64,000 bases of DNA from UBA1494_A sp963973975 (GCA_963973975.1 CAXBCF010000018.1:1-64000); one strand, 5' to 3'. Numbered from the stretch's first letter, positions 8,292 through 17,789 are shown. Numbers and translations: made by a program. Notes: generated from the letters alone by a model not told the origin.

Positions 8292-9737
8292 GTGCATAAA
8301 CTATTTCTTCTCTTATTTCTCACTAGCATACTAGCAATTTCTTGCAATAAAGAAGGTGATTTAACTATAAATCAACCTCCAAAGACTTTTTTTTCACTAG
8401 ATGAAATTAATTTATCTGGTGAAAATAGATTAAACAGCATAGTTAGTCTCTCTTGGTATGGAACTGATCCAGATGGCTATGTCGTAGGATACGAACTTTC
8501 CTATGACAAACAAAATTGGTTTTTTACCACTTCTCAAGATTCCATATTCAGGTTCAGTATTTTAGGTGGTTCTGATACTGTTGATATCGAATTATTTGTT
8601 CGAGCAATTGATAACAATCAACTTGTTGATCCCAATCCAGCTCGATTAGTTATACCTTTAAGAAATACCCCTCCTGTTATTAGCTTTAGTGATAAACTTA
8701 CCATTCCTCATGAAGTTAATTTAGTAGCTACAACTGAGTGGTCAGCTACTGATTTAGACGGAGATGAAACCATTACTCAGGTTTACTTGAGTTTAGATAA
8801 CAAACGTTGGGTACAAATAAGCAGAACAAACCGAACAATTTCCATTGTTCCCAGTGACCCTAAAGCATCCGACAGCACAAATGCTTTAATATATTATGGA
8901 ACTTCTTCTCAGCCTGCAGCAAACCAACTTGAAGGATTGATTTTAAATGATAGTAATCGCCTCTTCATAAAAACCATAGATCAGGCAGGTGCAGAAAGTA
9001 AAATAGACAGTACAACTAGCTTCTATTTAAAAGGAAAAACTCATGATGTGCTTGTTATTGGTGGATTGGCTGCTGCTGATCAAAGCTATCAGCAAATTTT
9101 AAGTGCCATCAATTTAAATCATGATTTTCTAAATTTTGCAGCCAATAATGGTGAAAAACAACCAAAGATTTGGAACATTACGTTAAAACTTCAACTTTCT
9201 TTTTATAATAAACTATTTCTCTATTCAGATGAAAGTTTGTTTGACAATTCATTCTCAGGGGTAAAAGGAATGATATTGGAATTTGCTGCTGCGTCTCTTC
9301 AAGATTATGCCAACAAAGGAGGGAAGTATTTTATTTCTACTTCATTTACACATGCAACCAATATTGAAGGTTTTGCTGGAGTATTACCAATTGCATCACT
9401 TTCTACAAAAAATTATGGCACGGCTCGATTTTTTAGAGATTCTGTTGCCTTTTCCAATTTACCCAACTTTCCAGATATAAATCCTAGTGGTTTTGTCTTG
9501 ATTGGTGTACCGGTTTTTAATATCGACAGTGCTGATACTGAAGTGCTGTATGAAGCAAATCTTTCTGAAAGACGACCAACTGAGCCATGGACTGATACTA
9601 AAATTGTAGCTTCTGGTAGAAGAGTTAATGGACAATTAAATCAGGTTTTTTTTAGTGTGCAATTGTGGGAACTGAATGGGAATCAACAGAACTTAGAAGA
9701 CTTATTCGATCAAATATTGAACGTAGAATTTAATTGA
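8292..9737 (+). CDS. Surface-module lipoprotein
   Basis: A 481-residue lipoprotein: the N-terminus MHKLFLLLFLTSILAISC has a lipobox (AISC18) after a short hydrophobic helix. Residues about 35-115 and 125-240 look like two fibronectin/Ig-like beta-sandwich domains (SLSWYGTDPDGYVVGYELS; EWSATDLDGDETITQVYLS). The C-terminal half (about 250-481) begins HDVLVIGGLAAADQSYQQIL and is not recognised. The start is GTG at 8292. It follows a strong terminator, so either read-through or its own promoter drives it. The next gene starts within about 15 bp. It is likely an outer-membrane lipoprotein working with the TonB-dependent receptor next door; that role is inferred. Confidence 0.8.
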   Translation: MHKLFLLLFLTSILAISCNKEGDLTINQPPKTFFSLDEINLSGENRLNSIVSLSWYGTDPDGYVVGYELSYDKQNWFFTTSQDSIFRFSILGGSDTVDIELFVRAIDNNQLVDPNPARLVIPLRNTPPVISFSDKLTIPHEVNLVATTEWSATDLDGDETITQVYLSLDNKRWVQISRTNRTISIVPSDPKASDSTNALIYYGTSSQPAANQLEGLILNDSNRLFIKTIDQAGAESKIDSTTSFYLKGKTHDVLVIGGLAAADQSYQQILSAINLNHDFLNFAANNGEKQPKIWNITLKLQLSFYNKLFLYSDESLFDNSFSGVKGMILEFAAASLQDYANKGGKYFISTSFTHATNIEGFAGVLPIASLSTKNYGTARFFRDSVAFSNLPNFPDINPSGFVLIGVPVFNIDSADTEVLYEANLSERRPTEPWTDTKIVASGRRVNGQLNQVFFSVQLWELNGNQQNLEDLFDQILNVEFN

Positions 9738-9751
9738 TAGTAATAAAATTA

Positions 9752-12583
9752 ATGAAGAGCTTTTTTCAATTCCTGTTTCTTTTTTTATTCTCTTTTTCTG
9801 TTGTTGCTCAAGATAATACAGGAACGCTTAAAGGAAATGTTAGTGATGAAACTAATGATGAAACCCTAATTGGTGCCACTATTCTCATCGTAGGGACATA
9901 TAAAGCAACAAGTTCTGACTTTGTTGGAAATTATGAATTAGAAGGAATTAAATCTGGAGATTATTCCATAAAGATTAGTTACATCGGTTATGCGGAGAAA
10001 ATTTTTAATGGGATTAGAATAGAAGCAGGCAAGGATAAAATATTAAATGTGAAGTTGACACCAAGCTCTCAAGCTTTGGAAGCCGTTGAAATAGTAGGTG
10101 AAAAAAACCTTGTTAACTTAGAATCTGCTAAATCTGAAGTTACCATTTCTAGAAAGGAAATTGCAGACATGAATGTGCGTGATGTGCAAGAAATTGCTGC
10201 TATGCAAACAGGTATTAATAAAACGCCTGACGGTTTACAAATTAGAGGTGCTAGAGTTTATGAAACTCAATACATAGTAGATGGAATTAGTGCTCAGGAT
10301 CCATTGGCAGGGACAGGTTTTGGTGTTAATGTTGCTTCTAGTTCTGTAGGTGAGTTAAACATAATTACCGGAGGAGTTGGAGCTGAATTTGGCGATGGTT
10401 CTTCAGGTGTTATTTCTACAACAATTCGCGAAGGAGGTGATGAACTGGAATTTGCAGGTAGTTGGCAAAGAGATAATTTGGGTTATAATAAACTACAAGG
10501 AACTTCATGGAATACTGACTTAGTTGAGTTTTCAGCAGGAGGACCTGTTCCAAAAACGAATAAGAAAATGACTTTCTTCACCAACTTTACTACTCGTTTA
10601 ACAGACACCTATTTTGGAGAGCAAGCAAATCAATTGAATAGCTCACTTTTTACTAATGACCCAACCCTTTGGGCACCTCGCCAGGACAATAATTTTACTA
10701 ATACAGTCAAACTATCTTACAACTTCGGTAAAGGAACAAAACTAACCATTACCAATCAGCACAGTTTAAGCATTAATCAAAATACTCGAACATTACAAAT
10801 TGTTGGTTTTGATGCAATTCTACAGCCAGGTTACCAGTTTGAAAGAAGTTTGAATCTTGACAATGCAACTACTTATACCCATCATTCAAACCTTACTGCA
10901 CTTAATTTTAAAAAAATTCTCAATGACCAATGGTGGTTCAATGTTTCGCTTGGAAGGTTGTTTACCAACCTTCGTGCTGATGCCAATGGTCGTCCGTTTA
11001 GAGAGCAAAGTGTAGATCGAATATTCTCTGAAGCATCTATTGTTACAGATCCTATTACCATTTTTAACCCTGGAGACGATGTTCAGTTTGTTTTACCAGG
11101 GCCAGGGCTGGTAAATAATGGAGGGATTTCACCTGTATGGCACGACCATTATGCACGAGAGTATACTACTAAAGCTACATTTAATCGCTATTCAAAATCT
11201 CAGAATAATAAGTTAAAATTGGGGTTTGAGCATAAAATGACAAAATATCAATGGGTTGACGTTATCAGCCCATGGATTGGAGCACCAATTCAAATCAATG
11301 ATTCAGTTACTTCTCCTTCAACGAGTATTGGTTCTTCAAACGATATTTGGTCTGTAAAGCCTTTTAATGGTGGTATTTTCGTTTCTGATGAGATTCGTTA
11401 CCGAGGAATTACTGCTACTTTGGGAATGCGTTTTAATTATTGGGCGCCAGGTAAGTTTGCTGATGACGCTGTAAATGACCCTAGCTCACCAGTAATTGAT
11501 CAGGTAAGAGAAGATTATAAAAACAATACTTCTGAGTTATTTGGTAGACGAGTAAAAACAAGATTACTCCCAAAAATTAATGTAGCATTCCCTGTAACAG
11601 AAAACAATGTCTTGTATTTTAATTATGGCCACTCAATGCGTTTGCCTCATCCACGCTTTGTTTATGCAGGATTAGACCCAGCATTGCAAGACCGTTCTTA
11701 CCTTTCGAATTTAGGTAATCCAGATATTAATCCCGAGGTAAATATTTCTTATGAAGTTGGATATAAAACGCAGATTACGAAAGATATTGGATTAACTCTA
11801 GCTGCATTTAACAACAACCGTTTTGATTACATCGTTCAGCGGAGTGTGATTGTTAACGACATAACGGGAAGACCTGTAACTAAACGAATGTTTATCAACC
11901 AAGATTTTGCCAGAATATTGGGCATGGAAGCTGGATTGTCAGTTAGGTATGCCAAGTATTTCAGAAGCTTCTTGAATGTAACCTATCAGGTAGCAAGAGG
12001 GAAATCGAACTCTGCCCGTGAATCTGGTTTACAAATTGAGCAAAATGGAGCGATTGAATTATCATCAGAACAGTTTTTAGCTTTCGACCGACCATGGGAT
12101 ATAACTTTAGGAATTGTCTTTACTTCCGATACTTCTCTGAAATTTAGAGGTAGATCTTTGCCAGGATGGAGAGTTTTTGCCTCATTTAATTATGTTTCAG
12201 GATTTAGGTACACACCATACCAACAAGATGGACAAAATGATTTAGGAAGACCACTTTTCGTAAGATTAGATGACCGTTATTTGGAGAATAGTGCAAAAGC
12301 TTGGATTCAATCTGATTTAAAAATCAGTAAGAATATTTGGTTCTCAGAAAAGAAAAAAACGGGAATGACTTTCAGTGTTGAGGTTAGAAATTTATTGAAC
12401 GTAAAAAATGCTCAAGTTGTAAATCCAATTACAGGAAGAGGGTATGAGCCAGGTGATGATGTTCCAAATGAATGGAGAGATCCGAGATTTATTGGACCTG
12501 GTGAGGGTGGAGTACCACCTAATGATCCGTCGAGGTATTTAGCACCGAGACAAGTATTATACGGAATTGCTTTTAAATTTTAA
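9752..12583 (+). CDS. TonB-dependent receptor
   Basis: A 943-residue outer-membrane protein. The frame extends upstream to a TTG, but the ATG at 9752 gives a clean signal peptide (MKSFFQFLFLFLFSFSVVAQ). It continues with a CarboxypepD_reg-like domain (about 24-105: GTLKGNVSDETNDETLIGAT and ISYIGYAEK), a plug domain (about 115-225, with VQEIAAMQTGINKTPDGLQIRG and YIVDGISAQDP), then a 22-strand beta-barrel ending in GIAFKF with a terminal aromatic residue. Such receptors import or help export substrates using TonB energy. There is no adjacent SusD homologue, so this is not a classical polysaccharide-utilisation pair. The next gene's ATG comes right after its TAA. Confidence 0.9.
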   Translation: MKSFFQFLFLFLFSFSVVAQDNTGTLKGNVSDETNDETLIGATILIVGTYKATSSDFVGNYELEGIKSGDYSIKISYIGYAEKIFNGIRIEAGKDKILNVKLTPSSQALEAVEIVGEKNLVNLESAKSEVTISRKEIADMNVRDVQEIAAMQTGINKTPDGLQIRGARVYETQYIVDGISAQDPLAGTGFGVNVASSSVGELNIITGGVGAEFGDGSSGVISTTIREGGDELEFAGSWQRDNLGYNKLQGTSWNTDLVEFSAGGPVPKTNKKMTFFTNFTTRLTDTYFGEQANQLNSSLFTNDPTLWAPRQDNNFTNTVKLSYNFGKGTKLTITNQHSLSINQNTRTLQIVGFDAILQPGYQFERSLNLDNATTYTHHSNLTALNFKKILNDQWWFNVSLGRLFTNLRADANGRPFREQSVDRIFSEASIVTDPITIFNPGDDVQFVLPGPGLVNNGGISPVWHDHYAREYTTKATFNRYSKSQNNKLKLGFEHKMTKYQWVDVISPWIGAPIQINDSVTSPSTSIGSSNDIWSVKPFNGGIFVSDEIRYRGITATLGMRFNYWAPGKFADDAVNDPSSPVIDQVREDYKNNTSELFGRRVKTRLLPKINVAFPVTENNVLYFNYGHSMRLPHPRFVYAGLDPALQDRSYLSNLGNPDINPEVNISYEVGYKTQITKDIGLTLAAFNNNRFDYIVQRSVIVNDITGRPVTKRMFINQDFARILGMEAGLSVRYAKYFRSFLNVTYQVARGKSNSARESGLQIEQNGAIELSSEQFLAFDRPWDITLGIVFTSDTSLKFRGRSLPGWRVFASFNYVSGFRYTPYQQDGQNDLGRPLFVRLDDRYLENSAKAWIQSDLKISKNIWFSEKKKTGMTFSVEVRNLLNVKNAQVVNPITGRGYEPGDDVPNEWRDPRFIGPGEGGVPPNDPSRYLAPRQVLYGIAFKF

Positions 12584-12584
12584 T

Positions 12585-13607
12585 ATGCGCTTTAAGAATT
12601 ATCAAATTTTATATGTTTTCCTTTTGTTTTTAGTGCCTTTCGAGTCAGTGAAAGCTCAACTAATTCCAAATTTTGGTGGACAAAGAAGAGGTTCTTCTAC
12701 CTTATCTTTTTTAAAGAATGATATGAGTCCTCGTTCAGCTGCACTTTCAGGTGCAAGTGTTGCTTTAGATGTTGATGGGTATTCGCTTTACAACAATCCA
12801 GCAACTTCAGCAGATCAAAAATCTTTTTCCGCAGCCATCAGTAATTTTTCACTGGGTTCCGGCATTCAGCAATCTTATGCTTCGGTAATTATTCCTCAAA
12901 AAGAAAAACTCTCGGCTTTTGGTTTTTCATTAAACATGCTTAATTCAGGTGCCATGGAAGTGCGAACGGAATTTCAACCTGATGGTACAGGAGAGAAGTT
13001 TTTTGTAACCAATATGGCAGCAGGAATTTCTTATGCTCAGCAATTGAGCGACATGTTTTCTGCTGGAGTTACCCTCAAATATATTTACGAACAAATTGAA
13101 GAATTTTCAAATTCCACAGTAGCTGCCGATGTTAGTTTTCTTTACAAAACAGATTATAAAGATTTGAATTTTGCAGTTATGATTCAAAATTTCGGTGGCA
13201 ATTCTAGCATTAATGGAGATATTATTCCTGTCGATTTTAATCGAAATGGCAGCTTTGTTTCAGGAGAATATCCGGTTCCTACAGTTTTTAGTTTAGGTGC
13301 ATCCATGATTCCATGGAAAAAAGAAAATCAAACACTTTTGGTAAGCATGCAGTTAAATCATCCCAATGATAATTCAGAAAACTACCGTTTTGGCGTGGAA
13401 TACGCTTACCGAGAACTTTTATTTCTTAGAACTGGTTACAAATTAAATGTTCGAGGACAATCCTTACCGACCTTTGGCTTTGGTTTAAAACACCGTATTG
13501 GCGGACATCCACTTTACATAGATTATGCTGCCAACCCAACAGACTATTTTGGGACGCTACATTCTATTGGTTTAGCTTTTATGTTTAATAAAATTGAAAG
13601 AGAATGA
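12585..13607 (+). CDS. PorV/PorQ-family outer-membrane protein
   Basis: A 340-residue protein with a signal peptide (MRFKNYQILYVFLLFLVPFESVKAQ) and a FadL-like barrel of the PorV/PorQ type: SAALSGASVALDVDGYSLYNNPATSADQ (in two parts, about 50-80) is the family hallmark, and the end GTLHSIGLAFMF is a barrel closing strand. PorV is the shuttle that carries T9SS cargo for signal cleavage, and PorQ is related; this copy may be a dedicated paralogue for the module rather than the core component. The longer frame starting at TTG 12567 overlaps the receptor gene; ATG 12585, directly after the upstream stop, is the better start. Confidence 0.85.
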   Translation: MRFKNYQILYVFLLFLVPFESVKAQLIPNFGGQRRGSSTLSFLKNDMSPRSAALSGASVALDVDGYSLYNNPATSADQKSFSAAISNFSLGSGIQQSYASVIIPQKEKLSAFGFSLNMLNSGAMEVRTEFQPDGTGEKFFVTNMAAGISYAQQLSDMFSAGVTLKYIYEQIEEFSNSTVAADVSFLYKTDYKDLNFAVMIQNFGGNSSINGDIIPVDFNRNGSFVSGEYPVPTVFSLGASMIPWKKENQTLLVSMQLNHPNDNSENYRFGVEYAYRELLFLRTGYKLNVRGQSLPTFGFGLKHRIGGHPLYIDYAANPTDYFGTLHSIGLAFMFNKIERE

Positions 13608-14806
13608 AAGTGATTTTTCGAAGTATATACGGTTTTCTTTTTCTGTTAATTGCTCTTCTTTTTTCTTCATGTGAAGATTTTTTAGGCAATGAAACAGATT
13701 TGAGTTTTATTGAAGTTCCTGATCAAAGTTTTCGCGAAGTAGCCTATGTGCCTGTTCAGCCAATTTTAAATCAATTTGTTAGACCAGTTGATATTATTGC
13801 TGGTTTTGACGAATTGATTTATGTGGTGGATGAAGCAACACAAGAAGTAGTTGCTCTAGATGAGTCGGGTAGAGAGTTGGCAAGGAAATTTATTCAAGGA
13901 GCTAAAGCTGTTGCTCAAGATCGGAGATTAAATCTGTTGGTTATAGGAACTTTTACAGATACTTCATCAAACAATGCTATTATTCGGTCTTGCATTTATC
14001 GACTCGATCTTAATGGGGGAATTGCATATGGATTGCAATATGCAACAATTAAAAACAGAATTATTCATCCATTTTATTTTAAAACAACAGCTATTTCAAA
14101 AGATGAAGAAGTTGTGTTCAACAGAATTACGGTGTTAAGTGACAATTCTTTTTACGTTACTAGAAATGGTCCTGTTAATTTGCAAACTCAGTCTGGAGGG
14201 CCCGATGATGCAGTTTTATTATTTGATAAAGAAGATCGCTTTGAAACACCAATAATTGTTAGCGACAATAGAGGAGCGCAATTTTCTGATTTCTTTAAGA
14301 AGCCTTTTGGTATTAGTTCTTTGGCAAAACCACCTCAATTAAGTGTCGACAATCGCGGGGACTTTCTTTTTACTTCCTTAGATCCAAATGGAGCTTTAAA
14401 AGTTAATTACATTGAAAAGATAGAGTCGATTGATGGAACAGCTTATGTGACCAAGACAGATTGGAGTAACGATGTTTCTTTAGCAGATCAATTTATAAAT
14501 GAGCCTTTTAAATTTGAAGAGCCTGTAGGAATAGAAATTTCAGGTGATGGTACGAATTATATTTTTGTAATCGATCGGTTTAAAGATTCTTTGTATCAAT
14601 TTACTTCAACAGGATTGGAAGGTGTTCAGCCTCCTCCTGCTTCAGGTGAAACAAAATTTGTGCGCACTTCCTTTGGCGGACGTGGAATTGGACCTATGCA
14701 GTTCAATAATCCAATGGCTGTTGCTTACAGTCGTCGAACTTTATATGTTGCAGATGCAGGTAATGGGAGGGTACTGCGCTTCAAATTAACCTTAGATATT
14801 CAGTAA
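13604..14806 (+). CDS. Beta-propeller (NHL-like) lipoprotein
   Basis: A 400-residue lipoprotein with a lipobox at LFSSC23. The rest shows repeated propeller blades: RPVDIIAGFDELIYVVDEAT (about 61-80), PPQLSVDNRGDFLFTSLDPN, EPVGIEISGDGTNYIFVIDR and NPMAVAYSRRTLYVADAGNGRVLRFKL at the end. This fits a six-bladed NHL-like propeller, usually a ligand- or protein-binding surface. Its ATG overlaps the previous stop (ATGA, 13604), so translation is coupled with the PorV/PorQ-like protein. It is the last gene of the module. Confidence 0.85.
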   Translation: MKVIFRSIYGFLFLLIALLFSSCEDFLGNETDLSFIEVPDQSFREVAYVPVQPILNQFVRPVDIIAGFDELIYVVDEATQEVVALDESGRELARKFIQGAKAVAQDRRLNLLVIGTFTDTSSNNAIIRSCIYRLDLNGGIAYGLQYATIKNRIIHPFYFKTTAISKDEEVVFNRITVLSDNSFYVTRNGPVNLQTQSGGPDDAVLLFDKEDRFETPIIVSDNRGAQFSDFFKKPFGISSLAKPPQLSVDNRGDFLFTSLDPNGALKVNYIEKIESIDGTAYVTKTDWSNDVSLADQFINEPFKFEEPVGIEISGDGTNYIFVIDRFKDSLYQFTSTGLEGVQPPPASGETKFVRTSFGGRGIGPMQFNNPMAVAYSRRTLYVADAGNGRVLRFKLTLDIQ

Positions 14807-14878
14807 GCAGTTTTTTTACTACATTTATTTCCTATTAAATTACTTAAAGTTCAGATTTTGAGTAAGCAAAAAGGAAAT

Positions 14879-15241
14879 ATGGAGCGTCAATGTTTAGAAT
14901 GTGGAGAAAAACTCTATGGTAGAGTAGATAAAAAATTCTGTAGCGACCAATGCAGGAGCAGTTACAATAACAAACAGAACATGGATTCCTCAGCCTATGT
15001 TAGGAAGGTGAATCAAATTCTAAAAAAGAATCGTCGCATACTTGAAAAACAAGTTCCTCAAAATAAAGGCAAAGCTGCCAGAGAAAAATTATTGGAATTG
15101 GGTTTTAATTTCAATTATTTCACCAATACTTTAGAGACTAAAGACGGCAGAATTTATTATTACTGTTATGATTACGGCTACTTTTCAATTGAAAATGATT
15201 GGTACGCCTTGGTGAAAAAACTAGATTGGATTGGGGTTTGA
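14879..15241 (+). CDS. Small zinc-ribbon protein
   Basis: A 120-residue protein. The ATG at 14879 is preceded by AAAAGGAAAT, a reasonable ribosome site, and is preferred over the TTG at 14858. The N-terminus holds C5xxC8 ... C21xxxC25 (RQCLECGEKLYG, KKFCSDQCRSSYNN), a zinc ribbon like that of DUF2116-type proteins. A basic middle (about 45-75) and a tyrosine-rich C-terminus (IYYYCYDYGYFSIEND) follow. A small cytoplasmic nucleic-acid- or ribosome-associated protein is a guess only. A hairpin terminator lies about 60 bp downstream. Confidence 0.75.
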   Translation: MERQCLECGEKLYGRVDKKFCSDQCRSSYNNKQNMDSSAYVRKVNQILKKNRRILEKQVPQNKGKAAREKLLELGFNFNYFTNTLETKDGRIYYYCYDYGYFSIENDWYALVKKLDWIGV

Positions 15242-15301
15242 TTATAAATCAAGTGTCTCTGAACCTAAAGTTAATAATAAAGGCTAAAGTTTATTCAAAC
15301 A

Positions 15302-15340
15302 AAAAGCCTGATAAATTCACATACACGTATCAGGCTTTTA
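15302..15340. terminator. Bidirectional terminator between zinc-ribbon gene and sucD
   Basis: AAAAGCCTGATA (15302-15313) and TATCAGGCTTTT (15328-15339) form a perfect 12-bp stem with A-rich and T-rich ends. It lies between two convergent genes and can end transcription from both sides. Confidence 0.85.
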
Positions 15341-15380
15341 ATGTTTCTTAAACTTTTTAATTAAAAGGCTTAAAATTTAC

Positions 15381-16259
15381 TTATGCATTCACTTTCATCA
15401 AGTCAGCCATTGTTTTTCCAATAACTGCAGGAGATTCAACGACAGTAATGCCGCACTCTCTCATGATTTTCATTTTAGCTTCAGCAGTATCGTCAGCTCC
15501 TCCAATAATTGCACCTGCATGTCCCATTGTTCTTCCTGCTGGAGCAGTTTGTCCCGCGATAAAACCAACAACAGGTTTTGTTCCGTTTTCTTTGATCCAA
15601 TAAGCGGCGTCGGCTTCCATAGAACCACCAATTTCACCAATCATAATAATTCCATCAGTTTCAGGATCGTTCATCAATAATTCAACTGCTTCTTTGGTAG
15701 TAGTTCCTATAATTGGATCTCCGCCAATTCCTATACAAGTTGACTGTCCCATGCCAGCTTTCGTCACTTGATCAACCGCTTCATACGTTAAAGTTCCTGA
15801 ACGAGAAACGATTCCAATTCTACCTGGATTGTGAATAAAGCCTGGCATAATGCCAACTTTAGCTTCTCCAGGAGTAATAACCCCTGGGCAATTTGGTCCA
15901 ACTAATCGACAATCTTTGTTTGCTAAGTAATTTTTTACTGCAATCATATCTTTGGTAGGTATTCCTTCCGTAATACAAATTATCACTTTGATTCCAGCTT
16001 CAGCAGCTTCCATAATAGCGTCAGCAGCAAATGGAGGGGGAACAAAAATAACTGAAACATCGGCTCCGGCTTTTTTTACAGCTTCATCAACTGTATTAAA
16101 AACAGGACGATCTAAGTGGTTTTGACCACCTTTTCCTGGAGTTACTCCACCAACTACATTGGTGCCATAGGCAATCATCTGTTCTGCATGAAAACTACCT
16201 TCACTACCAGTGAAACCTTGTACGATTACTTTTGAATTTTTATTGACTAAAACGCTCAT
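15381..16259 (-). CDS. sucD: Succinate--CoA ligase (ADP/GDP-forming) subunit alpha
   Basis: A 292-residue TCA-cycle enzyme subunit that, with SucC, converts succinyl-CoA to succinate while making ATP or GTP. The CoA-binding Rossmann fold starts VIVQGFTGSEGSFHAEQM (about 11-28) with GGVTPGKGG. GPNCPGVITPGEAKVGIMPG (121-140, in sequence) and SRSGTLTYE (152-160) are conserved. The phosphohistidine is H247 in GRTMGHAGAIIGG. Length matches the bacterial family. sucC is not next to it in this window. A clear promoter lies 35 bp upstream. Confidence 0.97.
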   Translation of the reverse strand: MSVLVNKNSKVIVQGFTGSEGSFHAEQMIAYGTNVVGGVTPGKGGQNHLDRPVFNTVDEAVKKAGADVSVIFVPPPFAADAIMEAAEAGIKVIICITEGIPTKDMIAVKNYLANKDCRLVGPNCPGVITPGEAKVGIMPGFIHNPGRIGIVSRSGTLTYEAVDQVTKAGMGQSTCIGIGGDPIIGTTTKEAVELLMNDPETDGIIMIGEIGGSMEADAAYWIKENGTKPVVGFIAGQTAPAGRTMGHAGAIIGGADDTAEAKMKIMRECGITVVESPAVIGKTMADLMKVNA

Positions 16260-16293
16260 AGGATTATATAAATATCTTTCAAATTAATTGGTC

Positions 16294-16326
16294 TCAAAAT
16301 TAGAGTTTTCAAACTTTAGAAACAAA
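16294..16326 (-). promoter_or_regulatory. sucD promoter (Bacteroidota type)
   Basis: On the minus strand TTTG (16323-16326) and, 21 bp on, TAATTTTG (16294-16301) match the TTTG / TAnnTTTG consensus exactly. The predicted transcription start is near 16287, giving a leader of about 28 bases before the ATG at 16259. Confidence 0.65.
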
Positions 16327-16405
16327 ATTTGAAGCCAAGAATCAATTTAATTTTCTCGCACTCTAATTTTAGTTCTAAATCGCTTAGTTTGTGGTAAAAA
16401 TCGCC

Positions 16406-16438
16406 TTTGCAATCATTACTTATTTAATCTTACCTTTG
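16406..16438 (+). promoter_or_regulatory. Promoter of the DEAD-box helicase gene
   Basis: TTTG (16406-16409) is followed after 21 bp by TACCTTTG (16431-16438), an exact match to the Bacteroidota -33/-7 pattern. The leader before the ATG at 16497 would be about 50 bases, with a weak CTATCGACCGATAG inverted repeat inside it. Confidence 0.65.
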
Positions 16439-16496
16439 CAGCTAATTAATTTTTCTACAGCTATCGACCGATAGCCTTATTTTCACAACACATTTT

Positions 16497-17720
16497 ATGA
16501 CATTTAAAGAACTAGGTTTAAACGAACCTTTATTACGCGCGCTAGACGCCGAAGGATATACTCATGCAACACCAATTCAAGAGCAATCAATTCCAATACT
16601 ACTAAAGAAAAAAGACTTATTGGGTTGTGCCCAAACTGGAACGGGGAAAACAGCAGCATTTACGCTACCAATCTTACAACACCTTAGCAAAGAAGTAGAT
16701 CCTAAACAAGCAAAACAAATTAGAGCTTTAGTAGTGACGCCTACTAGAGAGTTAGCTCTTCAAATTAATGAAAGCATAAAAGCATATGGAAAGTATACCG
16801 CTTTAAAAAGCGCAGTAATTTTTGGCGGTGTAAAGCAAGGCGCACAAACAAGAACCTTGGCTCAGGGAATAGATATTTTAGTAGCAACACCAGGTCGTTT
16901 ACTCGATTTGATGAATCAGGGCTTTATAAAACTCGATCGAATAGAATATTTCGTTTTAGACGAAGCAGATCAAATGCTTGATATGGGTTTCATCCATGAC
17001 ATTAAAAAGTTAATTACACGTTTACCTAAAAAGAGACAATCGCTATTTTTCTCTGCAACAATGGCTCCTGCGATTGTAGCATTATCCAATCAAATATTGG
17101 GTAATCCAGAAAAAGTAACAATTAAGCCAGAGCAAACAACTGCTGAAAAAGTTGATCAGGCACTTTACATGGTTAGCAAAGACGATAAAATCAGTTTATT
17201 AACACATTTAATTAATGAACGAGCTGCATCATCAACGTTAGTATTTTCTAGAACCAAACATGGAGCAAATAAGATTGTAAAGAAATTGGCTCAAGCAAAA
17301 ATTGAAGCCGAAGCCATTCACGGTAACAAGTCTCAAGCTGCTAGAGAAAAAGCGCTCAATGGATTCAAAGCAGGTAAGGTTAAAGTTTTGGTAGCAACCG
17401 ATATTGCCGCTCGAGGTATTGATGTGGAAGAACTTTCGTTGGTTGTGAATTACGATTTACCAAATGTTCCCGAAACATATGTTCACCGAATAGGAAGAAC
17501 CGGAAGAGCTGACGCAAGTGGTTCAGCCATTTCTTTTTGCGACAATGAAGAAAGAGGTTTTTTAAGGGAGATTCAAAAACTAATCAAACAAGATATTCCA
17601 TTAATTAGCAATCAACCTTATCACGATACTTCTAAAGAAATTTCTGCTCAAGCTTTAAAAGAAGCTGCAAAAGCGAAGATGCAAAACCGACAAAATCGCC
17701 CGAGAAACAGACATAACTAA
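16497..17720 (+). CDS. DEAD-box ATP-dependent RNA helicase
   Basis: A 407-residue RNA helicase of the RhlE type. Motifs in order: Q motif near 26-28 (TPIQEQ), Walker A AQTGTGKT (45-52), Ia PTRELA (82-87), TPGR (131-134), II DEAD (155-158), III SAT (186-188), the helicase C motifs VLVATDIAARGIDV (about 297-310) and VI HRIGRTGR (330-337). A short basic tail (KMQNRQNRPRNRHN) probably helps RNA binding. Such enzymes remodel ribosomal or messenger RNA and are often cold-induced. The gene stands alone, with its own promoter and a downstream hairpin. Confidence 0.95.
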   Translation: MTFKELGLNEPLLRALDAEGYTHATPIQEQSIPILLKKKDLLGCAQTGTGKTAAFTLPILQHLSKEVDPKQAKQIRALVVTPTRELALQINESIKAYGKYTALKSAVIFGGVKQGAQTRTLAQGIDILVATPGRLLDLMNQGFIKLDRIEYFVLDEADQMLDMGFIHDIKKLITRLPKKRQSLFFSATMAPAIVALSNQILGNPEKVTIKPEQTTAEKVDQALYMVSKDDKISLLTHLINERAASSTLVFSRTKHGANKIVKKLAQAKIEAEAIHGNKSQAAREKALNGFKAGKVKVLVATDIAARGIDVEELSLVVNYDLPNVPETYVHRIGRTGRADASGSAISFCDNEERGFLREIQKLIKQDIPLISNQPYHDTSKEISAQALKEAAKAKMQNRQNRPRNRHN

Positions 17721-17723
17721 ATA

Positions 17724-17776
17724 ACAAAAGCAAGCTTAGTAGAATTAAACTAAAGTGTGCTTTTTTAGTTTATTTA
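17724..17776. terminator. Hairpin terminator after the helicase gene
   Basis: AAAAGCAAGCTTAGT and ACTAAAGTGTGCTTTTTT form an imperfect stem (AAAAGCA/TGCTTTT plus TTAGT/ACTAA) with a T tract on the plus strand. It lies between the helicase gene and the convergent peroxiredoxin gene. Confidence 0.6.
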
Positions 17777-17789
17777 GCTGAAATTAGTT

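Noticed and set aside
9752..13607. Classical SusC/SusD polysaccharide-utilisation locus
   Set aside because: There is a TonB-dependent receptor but no SusD-like lipoprotein or glycoside hydrolase; the partner is a PorV/PorQ-like barrel protein instead.
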